NCBI GenBank assembly: GCA_016294035.1
Contig: JAEDCT010000017.1
Location: 1 to 48,252, forward strand
Direction of reading: 5' to 3'
Length of the DNA: 48,252 nucleotides
Source: Treponema sp.
Lineage (GTDB): Bacteria; Spirochaetota; Spirochaetia; Treponematales; Treponemataceae
Of this stretch, positions 8,413 to 16,130 are shown in pieces. Each line of letters starts with the position of its first letter. Position 1 is the first letter of the stretch. The notes beneath the pieces were generated by a model. That model made no database searches and was not told the origin of the DNA. It saw only the letters and a list, made by a program, of their open reading frames with translations. A program made the translations under genes and the position numbers.

Positions 8413-8682
8413 ATGAAAGGAATTATTACAGTAGTCGGCGGTGACAAGGTCGGAATCATTGCAAAGGTTTCTACATACCTTGCAAGCCACAAGATCAACA
8501 TTGTTGACATTACTCAGACAATTTTGAGCGGAAACTTCGTTATGATGATGATGGTTGAATTTGATTCAGCTGACATCGACATTGATGCTGCAAGAAAAGA
8601 CCTTACAAAGGAAGCTGAAACTCTTGGCATTGAAGTCAACGTAATGAACGAAAAAGTATTCACAGAAATGCATCGCATCTAA
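8413..8682 (+). CDS. ACT-domain regulatory protein (UPF0237 type)
   Basis: An 89-residue protein consisting of one ACT domain: ITVVGGDKVGIIAKVSTYLA (first strand, Gly-containing loop and helix), NIVDITQTI, and a hydrophobic second strand MMMMVEFD. Stand-alone proteins of this type are thought to bind amino acids and adjust enzymes or regulators; the ligand is not known. The start is taken at ATG 8413 (MKGIITVV), because upstream in-frame codons do not resemble the family and a promoter ends just before it. It sits between two GH3 genes and converges with the second across a long hairpin. Confidence 0.85.
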   Translation: MKGIITVVGGDKVGIIAKVSTYLASHKINIVDITQTILSGNFVMMMMVEFDSADIDIDAARKDLTKEAETLGIEVNVMNEKVFTEMHRI

Positions 8683-8724
8683 AAAACTACGCTGGCATCC
8701 GGACAAAATCCATGTCAGCATCCC

Positions 8725-8767
8725 ATGACCCGAAGCATGGAAAATTTCTTTCCGTGTTTCAGGTCAT
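8725..8767. terminator. Bidirectional terminator-like hairpin
   Basis: Arms at 8725-8743 and 8749-8767 pair over 19 positions with one mismatch and two G-U pairs, leaving a five-base loop. It lies between convergent genes. Neither flank has a long T run, so it could be a bidirectional terminator or an mRNA-stabilising hairpin. Confidence 0.55.
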
Positions 8768-8843
8768 CCTGTCTGTTAACCCACAAAAGAACTGTTTTAT
8801 TGTTACGCCTTTAGCATGACTTTACTAAATCCACAAAACATAC

Positions 8844-10541
8844 CTACCTGACATTGAGTGGAATCTTTCCTGTTACCGGGATTTCCCCGTTAAGAGCGCC
8901 AAAAAGAGCTGCAAAAGAATAGCTGGAATAGCTGTAACCGCAGAGGATTGTATCTGCCCATTCAAAATCCTTGAGAATATGCACTGGAGACATAATTGAA
9001 AATATTATGATCCTCTTTCCAAGCCCCTTAAGCCTTTTTGCAATATTTGCAGTGTGCCTGTCGTAAACTGTAATAATAATTGTATCGTATCCCCTGGCAA
9101 CTGAAACCAGATTCACGGCGTTCCAGTTGTCCAGATTGCTGTCATCATGCCTAAGCTCGTAGCTGAAATGGAATGTTGAGGAATTTGGATATCGCTTTCT
9201 TCCCTCGCTGTACAACGAAAGGAATGGACCTGCAATCAGAAGCCTGTCATTGTTGCTTTCCCTGTATGGAAAGGCAGTACCAGTCTTGTAGGCACTCAAT
9301 CCCCTGCATGCCTGTTCCAGGAAGAATTTTTCACCATCCCTGTCTGGAATGAATTCATAAATTGTATTCTCATCAGGATAGAGGGGAGCATGGTTTTCAC
9401 TCTTGAAGTATTCAAGTTTTGCCCTGATAACATTTCTTGCGGCATTTTTTACAATAGTCCTGAACTCATCACTGGTCTTCATCTTGTGAATGTTCTGTGT
9501 CCACATGTTGTCATTGAGGCTGGCTGTAGTTGAAGAAATAATAATGTCATTGCCGGCTTCTATTGCCATGGTCACAGCCCTGTGAAAGGAACCTGCAAAA
9601 ATAGTTGCACCGTTCATCATCATGTCATCCGTAATTATAAGTCCCTTGTAGCCAAGCTGACCGCGGAGAATATCAGTAAGCATTTTCTTTGAGAGACTGG
9701 CAGGAGTTCCGTCACTTTCTATCAGAGGAAAAGAAAGATGTCCGCTCATGATGGCAGGAATCTTAGCATCAATAAGGTACTTGAAAGGAACAAGCTCTCT
9801 GGAATAAAGAGTCTTCTCATCAATCTTTATCTGAGGAAGCTTACCATGACTGTCCAGGCTTGTATCACCATGCCCCGGAAAATGCTTTGCAGTTGGAATC
9901 ACGCCGGCATCAATTGATCCCCTGGCAAAAGCCTCTCCTAAAATACCAACATTATCAGGATTATCACTGAAAGATCTTGGCCCAATAACTGTTGAATCAA
10001 GATTTGTGTAAATATCAATTGTAGGAGCAAAATTCATGTTTATGCCAAGAGCACGGATTTCGCGGTTAATGTAGAATCCAGAATAATAGGAATCAATGGG
10101 ATAACCGGATGCACCAATGGCCATGTTTCCCGGTGTGTCAGAAGTTTCTCCCTTTACGTGCCGAATCCAGCCACCTTCCTGGTCAGTTGCAACAAACAGC
10201 GGAATCTTGAATTTTCTTGAAGCAGCTTCTTTCTGCAATGTACGCACAGAATAGGCAACTTTCTTAATGTCATCAGTGTTCCATCCGAAAACCTTAACGC
10301 TTCCAAGTCCCCTTTGAACAACCCAGGAATTCAAAATATCACTCGGCTCAGCACCAGCCCATCCGAACATAAGAATCTGGGCCAGAAGCTCCTCATCACT
10401 CATTCTTGAAACCAGCTCATCTGCAAGCTGATCATGAGGATAGTTGCTCCAGAAATCCACGTCACCAGAAATTTTCTGCGCGTGAACAAAAAAAGTCATC
10501 ATTGAAGAAATGAGTGCCAGGCACAAAAGCGTTTTTTTCAT
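8844..10541 (-). CDS. Exported NagZ-like GH3 beta-N-acetylhexosaminidase
   Basis: A 565-residue family 3 glycosidase of the NagZ branch. A signal peptide (MKKTLLCLALISSMMTFFVHA) is followed by the barrel with FVATDQEGG (about 117-124), the NagZ catalytic loop KHFPGHGDTSLDSH (219-232, supplying the Asp-His acid/base pair) and the nucleophile segment IITDDMMM (302-309). The C-terminal 190 residues are an additional alpha/beta domain, which single-domain NagZ enzymes lack. NagZ-type enzymes remove N-acetylglucosamine from muropeptides or chitin-like sugars. The signal peptide argues for a periplasmic or surface role. It is unrelated in layout to the permuted GH3 upstream. A lipobox is not evident. 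Confidence 0.88.
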   Translation of the reverse strand: MKKTLLCLALISSMMTFFVHAQKISGDVDFWSNYPHDQLADELVSRMSDEELLAQILMFGWAGAEPSDILNSWVVQRGLGSVKVFGWNTDDIKKVAYSVRTLQKEAASRKFKIPLFVATDQEGGWIRHVKGETSDTPGNMAIGASGYPIDSYYSGFYINREIRALGINMNFAPTIDIYTNLDSTVIGPRSFSDNPDNVGILGEAFARGSIDAGVIPTAKHFPGHGDTSLDSHGKLPQIKIDEKTLYSRELVPFKYLIDAKIPAIMSGHLSFPLIESDGTPASLSKKMLTDILRGQLGYKGLIITDDMMMNGATIFAGSFHRAVTMAIEAGNDIIISSTTASLNDNMWTQNIHKMKTSDEFRTIVKNAARNVIRAKLEYFKSENHAPLYPDENTIYEFIPDRDGEKFFLEQACRGLSAYKTGTAFPYRESNNDRLLIAGPFLSLYSEGRKRYPNSSTFHFSYELRHDDSNLDNWNAVNLVSVARGYDTIIITVYDRHTANIAKRLKGLGKRIIIFSIMSPVHILKDFEWADTILCGYSYSSYSFAALFGALNGEIPVTGKIPLNVR

Positions 10542-10550
10542 GGGAATTTA

Positions 10551-10579
10551 ATTTTACAGTAAAAAGTTTTGTATAACAA
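10551..10579 (-). promoter_or_regulatory. Promoter of NagZ-like gene
   Basis: On the minus strand, TTGTTA (10574-10579) is followed after 17 bp by TGTAAAAT (-10 at 10551-10556, with an extended TG). The predicted leader is about three bases and contains no Shine-Dalgarno. Confidence 0.5.
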
Positions 10580-10608
10580 GAATATTTTTCGGTTGGAGAA
10601 TAACCAGT

Positions 10609-10675
10609 AACGTCCTTCCAGGGTTCGGCTCCTCGCCTCAGTGCAGGCACCAGGCCCTTCCAGGAACGCAAACGC
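10609..10675. repeat. GC-rich element, copy related to the one in feo
   Basis: A GC-rich block holds TTCCAGG twice, GGCTCC, GCAGGCACC and GGAACGC. The island at 45845-45943 contains TTCCAGG, GGCTCC, the complement GGTGCCTGC, and GCGTTCC. The shared short words suggest two diverged copies of one dispersed intergenic element. No protein is encoded. Confidence 0.4.
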
Positions 10676-10690
10676 AATTTACCAGAATCC

Positions 10691-10732
10691 AAAAAAAAAA
10701 GCCCCCAGGTGAGCATAAAACCGCCTGAAGGC
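10691..10732 (-). terminator. Rho-independent terminator (minus strand)
   Basis: Reading the minus strand, GCCTTCAGG pairs with CCTGGGGGC (two G-U pairs) and is followed directly by ten T residues (the A run at 10691-10700). It would stop transcripts coming from the tRNA-Cys side. Confidence 0.65.
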
Positions 10733-10738
10733 AAATGC

Positions 10739-10767
10739 GGACATCCTAAAAAGATTTCAGGATGTCC
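10739..10767. repeat. Perfect inverted repeat
   Basis: GGACATCCT and AGGATGTCC form a nine-base-pair perfect stem around an eleven-base loop, between two minus-strand terminators. It may be part of the same transcript end or a remnant of an older one. Confidence 0.5.
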
Positions 10768-10811
10768 TATATGTAATCGAACCCCAGCTTTGCTCGAAAG
10801 GTCCGTAAGGC

Positions 10812-10844
10812 AAAAAAAAAGATGCCCAGAAACTGAACATCTTT
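10812..10844 (-). terminator. Terminator of tRNA-Cys
   Basis: On the minus strand AAAGATG (10838-10844) pairs with CATCTTT (10818-10824), followed by a T run. It begins about ten bases beyond the tRNA 3' end. Confidence 0.7.
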
Positions 10845-10854
10845 CATTTGCTAG

Positions 10855-10926
10855 AGGGGTCTATCGGAATCGAACCGATGCATAGTGGTTTTGCAGACCA
10901 GTCCCTTACCACTTGGGCAAGACCCC
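10855..10926 (-). tRNA. tRNA-Cys (anticodon GCA)
   Basis: Seventy-two bases fold as a tRNA on the minus strand. The acceptor is GGGGTCT/AGACCCC with discriminator U, the D arm GCCC...GGGA, and the anticodon loop CTGCAAA with anticodon GCA. The T arm is ATCGG-TTCGATT-CCGAT. The CCA end is not encoded and must be added. A consensus promoter lies just upstream and a terminator just downstream, so this is a single-gene unit. Confidence 0.93.
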
Positions 10927-10939
10927 ACAATGTTCCTAA

Positions 10940-10968
10940 ACTATATCAAATATCACGGAGTATGTCTA
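10940..10968 (-). promoter_or_regulatory. Promoter of tRNA-Cys
   Basis: On the minus strand TAGACA (10963-10968) and TATAGT (10940-10945) are exactly 17 bp apart, with the tRNA beginning about 14 bases downstream of the -10. Confidence 0.7.
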
Positions 10969-11011
10969 GTGGAATTCCCCTCAATCATGAAATTTTCTGC
11001 ATAAAAATAAA

Positions 11012-11086
11012 CGAAAATATCCCCTCACGGACAGAACAATAATTCAAGTATAAAACACTTGACTACTGTCCGTAAGGGATATTCCC
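11012..11086. repeat. Long imperfect hairpin element
   Basis: Outer arms ATATCCCCTCACGGACAG (11017-11034) and CTGTCCGTAAGGGATAT (11066-11082) are near-perfect reverse complements differing by one substitution and one missing base. Inside them TCAAGT and ACTTGA (11044-11062) form a second stem. The ten-mer GTCCGTAAGG recurs at 10801-10810. It lies between the purF terminator and the tRNA-Cys promoter. It may be a small mobile repeat or a structured RNA. Confidence 0.5.
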
Positions 11087-11092
11087 GAAAAT

Positions 11093-11132
11093 AAATAAAA
11101 AAAACCACGCTCATTTCACTGCACAAGCGTGG
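11093..11132 (-). terminator. Terminator of purF
   Basis: ACCACGCT and AGCGTGGT (11103-11110 and 11125-11132) form an eight-base-pair stem. On the minus strand it is followed by a run of T residues, about 30 bases past the purF stop. Confidence 0.85.
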
Positions 11133-11161
11133 TCATTACAGGCATCAAGGGAACGGGTGAG

Positions 11162-12658
11162 CTAGTTTGTTTTCTTGAAGTTTATCTCTCCGGGAACGCT
11201 CATGGGATATTCACCAGTGAAGCATCCCTTGCAGAAACCGTAGCTGTGAGGATTACATGCACGGCAGGCTTCAAGCATTCCCTCGGCACTGATAAATGCC
11301 AGTGAATCAGCACCAATTTCCTTGCAGATTTCTTCCTCGTTGTGATTGCTTGAAATAAGTTCTCCCCGTGTAGGCGTGTTGATTCCAAAATAGCATGGGA
11401 ATTTTACAGGCGGCGATGAAATCCTGAAATGGACTTCCCTTGCACCTGCCCTTCTCAAAATCTGAACCAGCCTGCGGCTTGTAGTTCCGCGAACAATAGA
11501 GTCATCAATAACAACAACCCTCTTGCCCTCAACAACTGCGCGTACTGCATTCAACTTAACGAAAACCATGTTCTCCCGTTCTTTCTGAGTCGGAGCAATG
11601 AAGGTTCGGCCAATATACTTGTTCTTTATGATTCCGCTTGCATAAGGAATTCCAGCAGCCTTTGAATATCCCTGGGCAGCCCCAAGTCCTGAATCTGGAA
11701 CACCAATAACAACATCTGCAGGAACGGCACTTTCACGAGCAAGACATTCCCCCATCTTTTCACGTGCCATTGTAACGGCAATTCCATCAATCTGGCTGTC
11801 AGGACGGGCAAAATAAACATACTCGAAAACACATGTGCGCTTTGATGTATGCTCACCGAATTCAAATGACATAACGCCATCTTCGTTTATGATTACAATT
11901 TCACCAGGCTGAACATCACGGACATACGTTCCGTTAACAGCATCAATTGCACAGGTTTCGCTGGCAAGAATCCATCCGTTCTCTACCCTTCCAAGGCACA
12001 GGGGACGAATTCCGTTTGGATCACGGGCTCCAATAAGATATTTTTCAGTGGCAACAACCAGGGCAAAAGACCCCTTGATCATCTGGATTGTATCTGTAAG
12101 TGCACGCTCAAGTCCCTTTTTGTATGACTTGGCCATAAGCTTGACGATTACCTCAGTATCACTTGTTCCTGCAAAAGTACATCCGTTTTCCTCAAGCATC
12201 TCACGAAGCTGCTCGTAGTTGATCAGCTGTCCGTTGTGAGCCACGGCAATTGAACCAAGCTTTGTCTGTGCGAGAATAGGCTGGGCATTTTCAAGAGACT
12301 GGCTTCCTGCAGTGGCATACCTTACGTGACCACAAGCAATGTATCCGGTCAAATTCAAAAGATCATCTTTTTTGAAGGCCTCAGCAACTGTTCCCATAGC
12401 CTTGTGCAGCTGGACATTCACTCCATCGCTGACGGCTATTCCTGCGCTGTCCTGGCCTCTATGCTGAAGGGCGTACAATGCATAGTAAACCTGGGTTGCA
12501 GCATTAAAATCACTTGAGGAATAGGCATTCTTTTCCTCATGATTTTTTGCATTCTTTTTTTCAGTGTCTTTTTTAGTGTTCAAAAAAACACCGGCAACCC
12601 CACATTCATCACGGAGCTTGTCTTCTTCTTCCTCAACCAAAAAGCAATCCCAATCCAT
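11162..12658 (-). CDS. purF: Amidophosphoribosyltransferase (PurF)
   Basis: PurF makes 5-phosphoribosylamine from PRPP and glutamine, the first step of purine synthesis. The product is 498 residues from ATG 12658, chosen because AAGGA lies seven bases upstream; an ATG 33 bases earlier has no such site. A short propeptide ends before the nucleophile Cys of DECGVAGVF (Cys19). YALQHRGQDSAGIAV follows. The PRPP loop is VVVIDDSIVRGTTS. Cysteines in CVFEY, CYFGINTPT and GFCKGC match the Fe-S ligands of the Bacillus-type enzyme. Unusual is a charged insert of about 25 residues (Lys/Glu/Asn-rich) between the first strand and the ALYALQHRG segment. It follows purE with a 130-bp gap. Confidence 0.96.
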   Translation of the reverse strand: MDWDCFLVEEEEDKLRDECGVAGVFLNTKKDTEKKNAKNHEEKNAYSSSDFNAATQVYYALYALQHRGQDSAGIAVSDGVNVQLHKAMGTVAEAFKKDDLLNLTGYIACGHVRYATAGSQSLENAQPILAQTKLGSIAVAHNGQLINYEQLREMLEENGCTFAGTSDTEVIVKLMAKSYKKGLERALTDTIQMIKGSFALVVATEKYLIGARDPNGIRPLCLGRVENGWILASETCAIDAVNGTYVRDVQPGEIVIINEDGVMSFEFGEHTSKRTCVFEYVYFARPDSQIDGIAVTMAREKMGECLARESAVPADVVIGVPDSGLGAAQGYSKAAGIPYASGIIKNKYIGRTFIAPTQKERENMVFVKLNAVRAVVEGKRVVVIDDSIVRGTTSRRLVQILRRAGAREVHFRISSPPVKFPCYFGINTPTRGELISSNHNEEEICKEIGADSLAFISAEGMLEACRACNPHSYGFCKGCFTGEYPMSVPGEINFKKTN

Positions 12659-12761
12659 ACTTTCTTCCTTAATTGATTCAATACATTGCAAGATAAATTA
12701 ATTTTTCTAAGAAGCACATTTGACCCCTTCATACAATGTGCCTGAAGAAACTGATTTCTAT

Positions 12762-12795
12762 TATTACTCTTCTAGAGATATTACTCTTCTAGAGA
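12762..12795. repeat. Tandem 17-bp duplication across the purE stop
   Basis: TATTACTCTTCTAGAGA occurs twice in direct tandem (12762-12778 and 12779-12795). The second copy contains the purE stop codon on the minus strand. The first copy would supply a second CTAG downstream. It looks like a recent slippage or repair duplication. Confidence 0.85.
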
Positions 12796-13289
12796 TCTGC
12801 AGCTTCCAGACAAGCTTTTTCGGCATCGCTGGTCATTTTAGCACGGAACTGGAGCAGTTTTTCCTTTACCTCAGGATACTTGATTCCAAGAATCTGAAGT
12901 GCCATGTAGGCTGCATTCTTTGCATTTCCGATTCCAACTGTTGCAACGGGAATCTGAGGTGGCATCTGTACAATGGAAAGCAGGGCATCCATTCCTGCAA
13001 GACCATTTGACTTTCCGGGATTGATGCATTCAAGTGGAACGCCCACAACAGGCAAAACTGTTCGACTGGCAATAACACCAGGCAAAGCGGCACTGAGTCC
13101 TGCACCGGCAATAATAACCTCGCATCCGTCTTCTTCAACCTGCTTAATAGTCTTTACAAGCAAGTCACCTGCTCTATGTGCTGAAATAATAAAGGCCTTG
13201 AAGTCAACGTTAAATTCACGAAGAACATCACAGGCCTTTTTCATTGTTTCTGAGTCTGATTTAGAACCTAAAAAAATTGCAACTTTCAT
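12789..13289 (-). CDS. purE: 5-aminoimidazole ribonucleotide carboxylase/mutase (PurE)
   Basis: A 166-residue PurE: GSKSDSETM near the N-terminus binds the substrate phosphate, SAHRAGD holds the catalytic His, and GAGLSAALPGVIAS and PLECINPGKSNGLAGMDALLS complete the site. Class I enzymes move a carboxyl group from N5-CAIR made by PurK, while class II enzymes, known from Treponema denticola, use CO2 directly. The segment MPPQIPVATVGIGNAKNAA is shorter than the class I AIGKAGAANAA loop, and no purK is present in the window. Class II is therefore plausible but not proven. It is the first gene of a purE-purF unit. Confidence 0.93.
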   Translation of the reverse strand: MKVAIFLGSKSDSETMKKACDVLREFNVDFKAFIISAHRAGDLLVKTIKQVEEDGCEVIIAGAGLSAALPGVIASRTVLPVVGVPLECINPGKSNGLAGMDALLSIVQMPPQIPVATVGIGNAKNAAYMALQILGIKYPEVKEKLLQFRAKMTSDAEKACLEAADL

Positions 13290-13295
13290 GTTTCC

Positions 13296-13324
13296 AAAGT
13301 ACCATGTTTTTTTTCAATTTTCAA
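13296..13324 (-). promoter_or_regulatory. Promoter of purE
   Basis: On the minus strand TTGAAA (13319-13324) is followed after 17 bp by TACTTT (13296-13301), which is a poor -10. The predicted start falls on the purE ATG at 13289. Confidence 0.4.
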
Positions 13325-13383
13325 TTAGTTATGGTTTTTTCGGTGATATTATGCCTTGGCCTTCATCAGATGAAGTTGACCTG

Positions 13384-13412
13384 TTGACTAAATTCACATC
13401 TGCAAGTAGATT
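13384..13412 (+). promoter_or_regulatory. Promoter of second AraC gene
   Basis: TTGACT (13384-13389) and TAGATT (13407-13412) are 17 bp apart, giving a start near 13419, immediately before a terminator-type hairpin. Confidence 0.6.
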
Positions 13413-13428
13413 TAAATAAAGACAATGA

Positions 13429-13465
13429 AGTCGGATTCATGAGAAATGGGTCCGGCTTTTTTTTT
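13429..13465 (+). terminator. Leader terminator (attenuator) before araC-type gene
   Basis: AGTCGGATTC (13429-13438) pairs with GGGTCCGGCT (13448-13457) over ten positions with G-U pairs, followed by about nine T residues. No plus-strand gene lies upstream, since purE is divergent. The terminator can therefore only act on transcripts starting at the promoter at 13384 and heading into the AraC gene. Confidence 0.65.
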
Positions 13466-13480
13466 GCCCGGAGAAACCTT

Positions 13481-14290
13481 ATGACAGATGAATCATTCTA
13501 TGCCCTACGGCCCACGCAACCATACTTCTCGTTCGACACTACCAACTACAAGCAGCAAGATCACCTGCGAGACGGCATAAGCCACTTCTATCAATTCTGC
13601 ACCATTCCCGGAAAAAAACTGAGACTCGTACCAGACGGATGCATCGACATTCTGTTTGAATATGACCCAGAAGGCAAAATGGAATCCTACGTAGCAGGGA
13701 CGAAGATTCTTTTTGAAACTGAAGAATACAGGGAACCGCGGGAAATTTTTGGAATCAGGTTCATGCCTGGAAAACATCCGGAATTTCTTTCAACAAAAAC
13801 AAAGGAACTGCTGGGCACAAAACACAAAACAGAGCAGGTACTCAACTGCGACAGTAACTTTCTTGAAGAAATGGCCAGGCAGCACAGTTTCAGTGAAAGA
13901 ATTAATGTATTCACAAAACACTTTCCAATTCCAGGAAAAATAAACAGGCAGCACAATTTCGGTAAAAAAGAACTTCTCCAGGCCGTGAAGGAATTTATCT
14001 ATGAATCCAGCGGCAAGATAAAAATCCACGATCTTGAAGAAAAAACCGGATACACGGAACGGTACATAAACAAAATTTTTATAGAAGAAATGGGATTTTC
14101 ACCAAAGACTTTCTGCAAGATTATCCAGTTCCAGAAGGCACTTGAAACACTGAATTCCGGCAGGCCAAAAAACATGACTGAAACATCAATCAGTCTTGGT
14201 TACTATGACCAGAGCCAGTTCATCAGGGATTTCACAAAATTCTGCGGAACAACACCGCTAAAATACCTGAAGATGAAAACTCAGAAATAG
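13481..14290 (+). CDS. AraC-family transcriptional regulator
   Basis: A 269-residue regulator from ATG 13481 (CGGAGAAA upstream; an earlier in-frame ATG at 13439 lies inside the hairpin). The N-terminal half resembles the ligand-sensing domain of the DUF6597 type (LVPDGCIDILFEYD, GIRFMPGK). The C-terminal third is the AraC double helix-turn-helix, with TETSISLGYYDQSQFIRDF and GTTPLKYLK. It is followed by the SulP transporter gene 72 bp later on the same strand, which is a possible target. The effector is unknown. Confidence 0.82.
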   Translation: MTDESFYALRPTQPYFSFDTTNYKQQDHLRDGISHFYQFCTIPGKKLRLVPDGCIDILFEYDPEGKMESYVAGTKILFETEEYREPREIFGIRFMPGKHPEFLSTKTKELLGTKHKTEQVLNCDSNFLEEMARQHSFSERINVFTKHFPIPGKINRQHNFGKKELLQAVKEFIYESSGKIKIHDLEEKTGYTERYINKIFIEEMGFSPKTFCKIIQFQKALETLNSGRPKNMTETSISLGYYDQSQFIRDFTKFCGTTPLKYLKMKTQK

Positions 14291-14362
14291 GATTCCCCGA
14301 AAAATCTTTTTTTAAAAGCTCACTTTATTAATTCTTGTAAAAGTATCATAATACGCCTCATT

Positions 14363-16066
14363 ATGTACAAACCAGAGTTATTGAATACATTTAAGAATTA
14401 CTCGGCAGCGGCTTTTTCAAGAGATGCTATTGCCGGTATTATCGTTGGAATTGTGGCTCTTCCACTTTCCATTGCTTTTGCCATTGCTTCTGGATGCAGT
14501 CCTGAAACAGGACTCTACACAGCAATCATTGCTGGATTCTGCATTGCAGCATTCGGTGGAACAAAATGCCAGATAGGTGGTCCAACCGGAGCCTTCACAG
14601 TTATCATCTATGCAATCGTCAACAATAAACAGCTTGGAGTTTCAGGACTTGCAACTGCAACAGTTCTTGCAGGTGTAATGCTTATTCTTCTCGGCGCATT
14701 CAAGATGGGAGGACTTGTAAAGTTTATTCCATATACTATTGTAGTTGGATTCACAGCCGGAATCGCAGTTACAATTGCCTCGGGACAGATCGGAGATTTC
14801 TTTGGTCTTGCTGCAATCACTTCAGAAAATCCAGTTGTTATCCTCGGAGAAAAATTTGAAAAGATGCCTGGTGAATTCCATCAGAAAATAATTGCATACA
14901 CTCAGATTTTCAACACAATCAATCCATACTCAACAGCAATGGCCTTGATTTCACTTGTGGCACTCTTCATGTGGCCTAAGGTAACAAAGAAAATCCCAGG
15001 TTCACTTATTGTTATCATTCTTGCAACAGTCATTCACCTGATTCTTAACAAGACCTGCGGATTTGAAACAGTGCTCATTGGAGACCGATACAAGATTCCT
15101 TCAAGTCTTCCAACACCATCTGCACCTGATTTTTCATTCACAACAATCAGGACTGTATTCCCAACTGCAGTTTCAATTGCAATCCTTGCAGCCATCGAAT
15201 CCCTTCTTTCTGCAGTTGTAGCAGATGGTATGATCGGTGCAAAGCATGACTCAAACAACGAACTTATTGGTCAGGGAATTGCAAATATTTTCTCGCCACT
15301 CTTTGGTGGTCTCCCTGCAACAGGAGCAATTGCCCGCACTGCAACAAACATCAACAACGGAGGACGCACACCAGTTGCCGGAATCATTCACGCAATGGTT
15401 CTTCTCTTGATTATGATTTTCTTCGGAAAGTATGTTGAGTACATTCCAATGGCAGCACTTGCAGCAGTTCTCATTCAGGTTGCATGGAACATGGCAGGAA
15501 TTCCTTCAATCAGAAAACTTCTCAAAGGACAGAAATCCGACATTACAGTCCTGCTGGTTACATTCCTCATCACGGTTTTCGTTGACCTTACATATGCAAT
15601 CGGAATCGGACTGTTATTTGCAGCATTTTTCTTCATCAAGAAAATCATCGACCTTTCAGAAGTTCAGCATGGAAGCAGAACAATCATTACTGGAATCCGC
15701 GGTGACGGTTCAACAGAAACAATTGACCTTCCAAAGGGTGTAATGGTTTACGAAATCGAAGGATCTCTCTTCTTTGGCACAGTAAGAAAATTTGAGTATG
15801 CAATCGAACGTGCCGGATCTGACTGCAAGGCAATCATCTTCAGAATGAGAAACCTTATTTATCTTGATGCAGGCGGAATTCAGGCTCTCGAACAGGCAAA
15901 GGCAGCATGTGACAGAAAGGGGATTACTATCATTCTTTCAGGAATCCACACACAGCCTTATCTGCTATGCGAAAAATCCGGAATGTCAGAGAAGCTTGGA
16001 AAGGAAAACATCTGTGCCAATATCAATGCGGCCCTGGAAAGAGCAAAAGCAGTATCGGCAAGTTGA
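14363..16066 (+). CDS. SulP/SLC26-family anion transporter with STAS domain
   Basis: A 567-residue permease. About eleven to fourteen hydrophobic segments fill residues 15-420, with the family signature around CQIGGPTGAFTVIIYAIV (residues 73-90) and ATGAIARTATNINNGGRTP near 320. Residues about 440-560 form the cytosolic STAS domain (YEIEGSLFFGTVRKFE, IFRMRNLIYLDAGGIQAL). Members move bicarbonate, sulfate or dicarboxylates, usually with Na+ or H+. The ion cannot be assigned, since neither a carbonic anhydrase nor sulfate genes adjoin it. No Shine-Dalgarno precedes the ATG. A -10-like CATAAT ends about ten bases upstream. Confidence 0.92.
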   Translation: MYKPELLNTFKNYSAAAFSRDAIAGIIVGIVALPLSIAFAIASGCSPETGLYTAIIAGFCIAAFGGTKCQIGGPTGAFTVIIYAIVNNKQLGVSGLATATVLAGVMLILLGAFKMGGLVKFIPYTIVVGFTAGIAVTIASGQIGDFFGLAAITSENPVVILGEKFEKMPGEFHQKIIAYTQIFNTINPYSTAMALISLVALFMWPKVTKKIPGSLIVIILATVIHLILNKTCGFETVLIGDRYKIPSSLPTPSAPDFSFTTIRTVFPTAVSIAILAAIESLLSAVVADGMIGAKHDSNNELIGQGIANIFSPLFGGLPATGAIARTATNINNGGRTPVAGIIHAMVLLLIMIFFGKYVEYIPMAALAAVLIQVAWNMAGIPSIRKLLKGQKSDITVLLVTFLITVFVDLTYAIGIGLLFAAFFFIKKIIDLSEVQHGSRTIITGIRGDGSTETIDLPKGVMVYEIEGSLFFGTVRKFEYAIERAGSDCKAIIFRMRNLIYLDAGGIQALEQAKAACDRKGITIILSGIHTQPYLLCEKSGMSEKLGKENICANINAALERAKAVSAS

Positions 16067-16091
16067 CAATAGTTCAATTTTTATTTAGTAT
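16063..16091 (+). promoter_or_regulatory. Promoter of rpmB
   Basis: TTGACA (16063-16068) overlaps the SulP stop codon, and TAGTAT (16086-16091) follows after 17 bp. It predicts a leader of about 33 bases carrying the ribosome-binding site AGGTAGGTAG. Confidence 0.65.
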
Positions 16092-16130
16092 TTATGAACA
16101 TATTCAAGAAATTTATAGGTAGGTAGAAAT

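Noticed and set aside
10462..10734. A 90-codon minus-strand frame upstream of the NagZ-like gene
   Set aside because: It runs through the NagZ signal-peptide region, its promoter, the GC-rich element and terminators, and the protein has no natural composition.
10768..10812. A tRNA T-arm-like stretch (GGGGTTCGATT on the minus strand) suggesting a second tRNA
   Set aside because: The T stem does not pair and no acceptor or anticodon arm can be built around it.
12720..13419. Long plus-strand frames opposite purE
   Set aside because: They are antisense shadows: the minus strand carries the complete PurE motifs.
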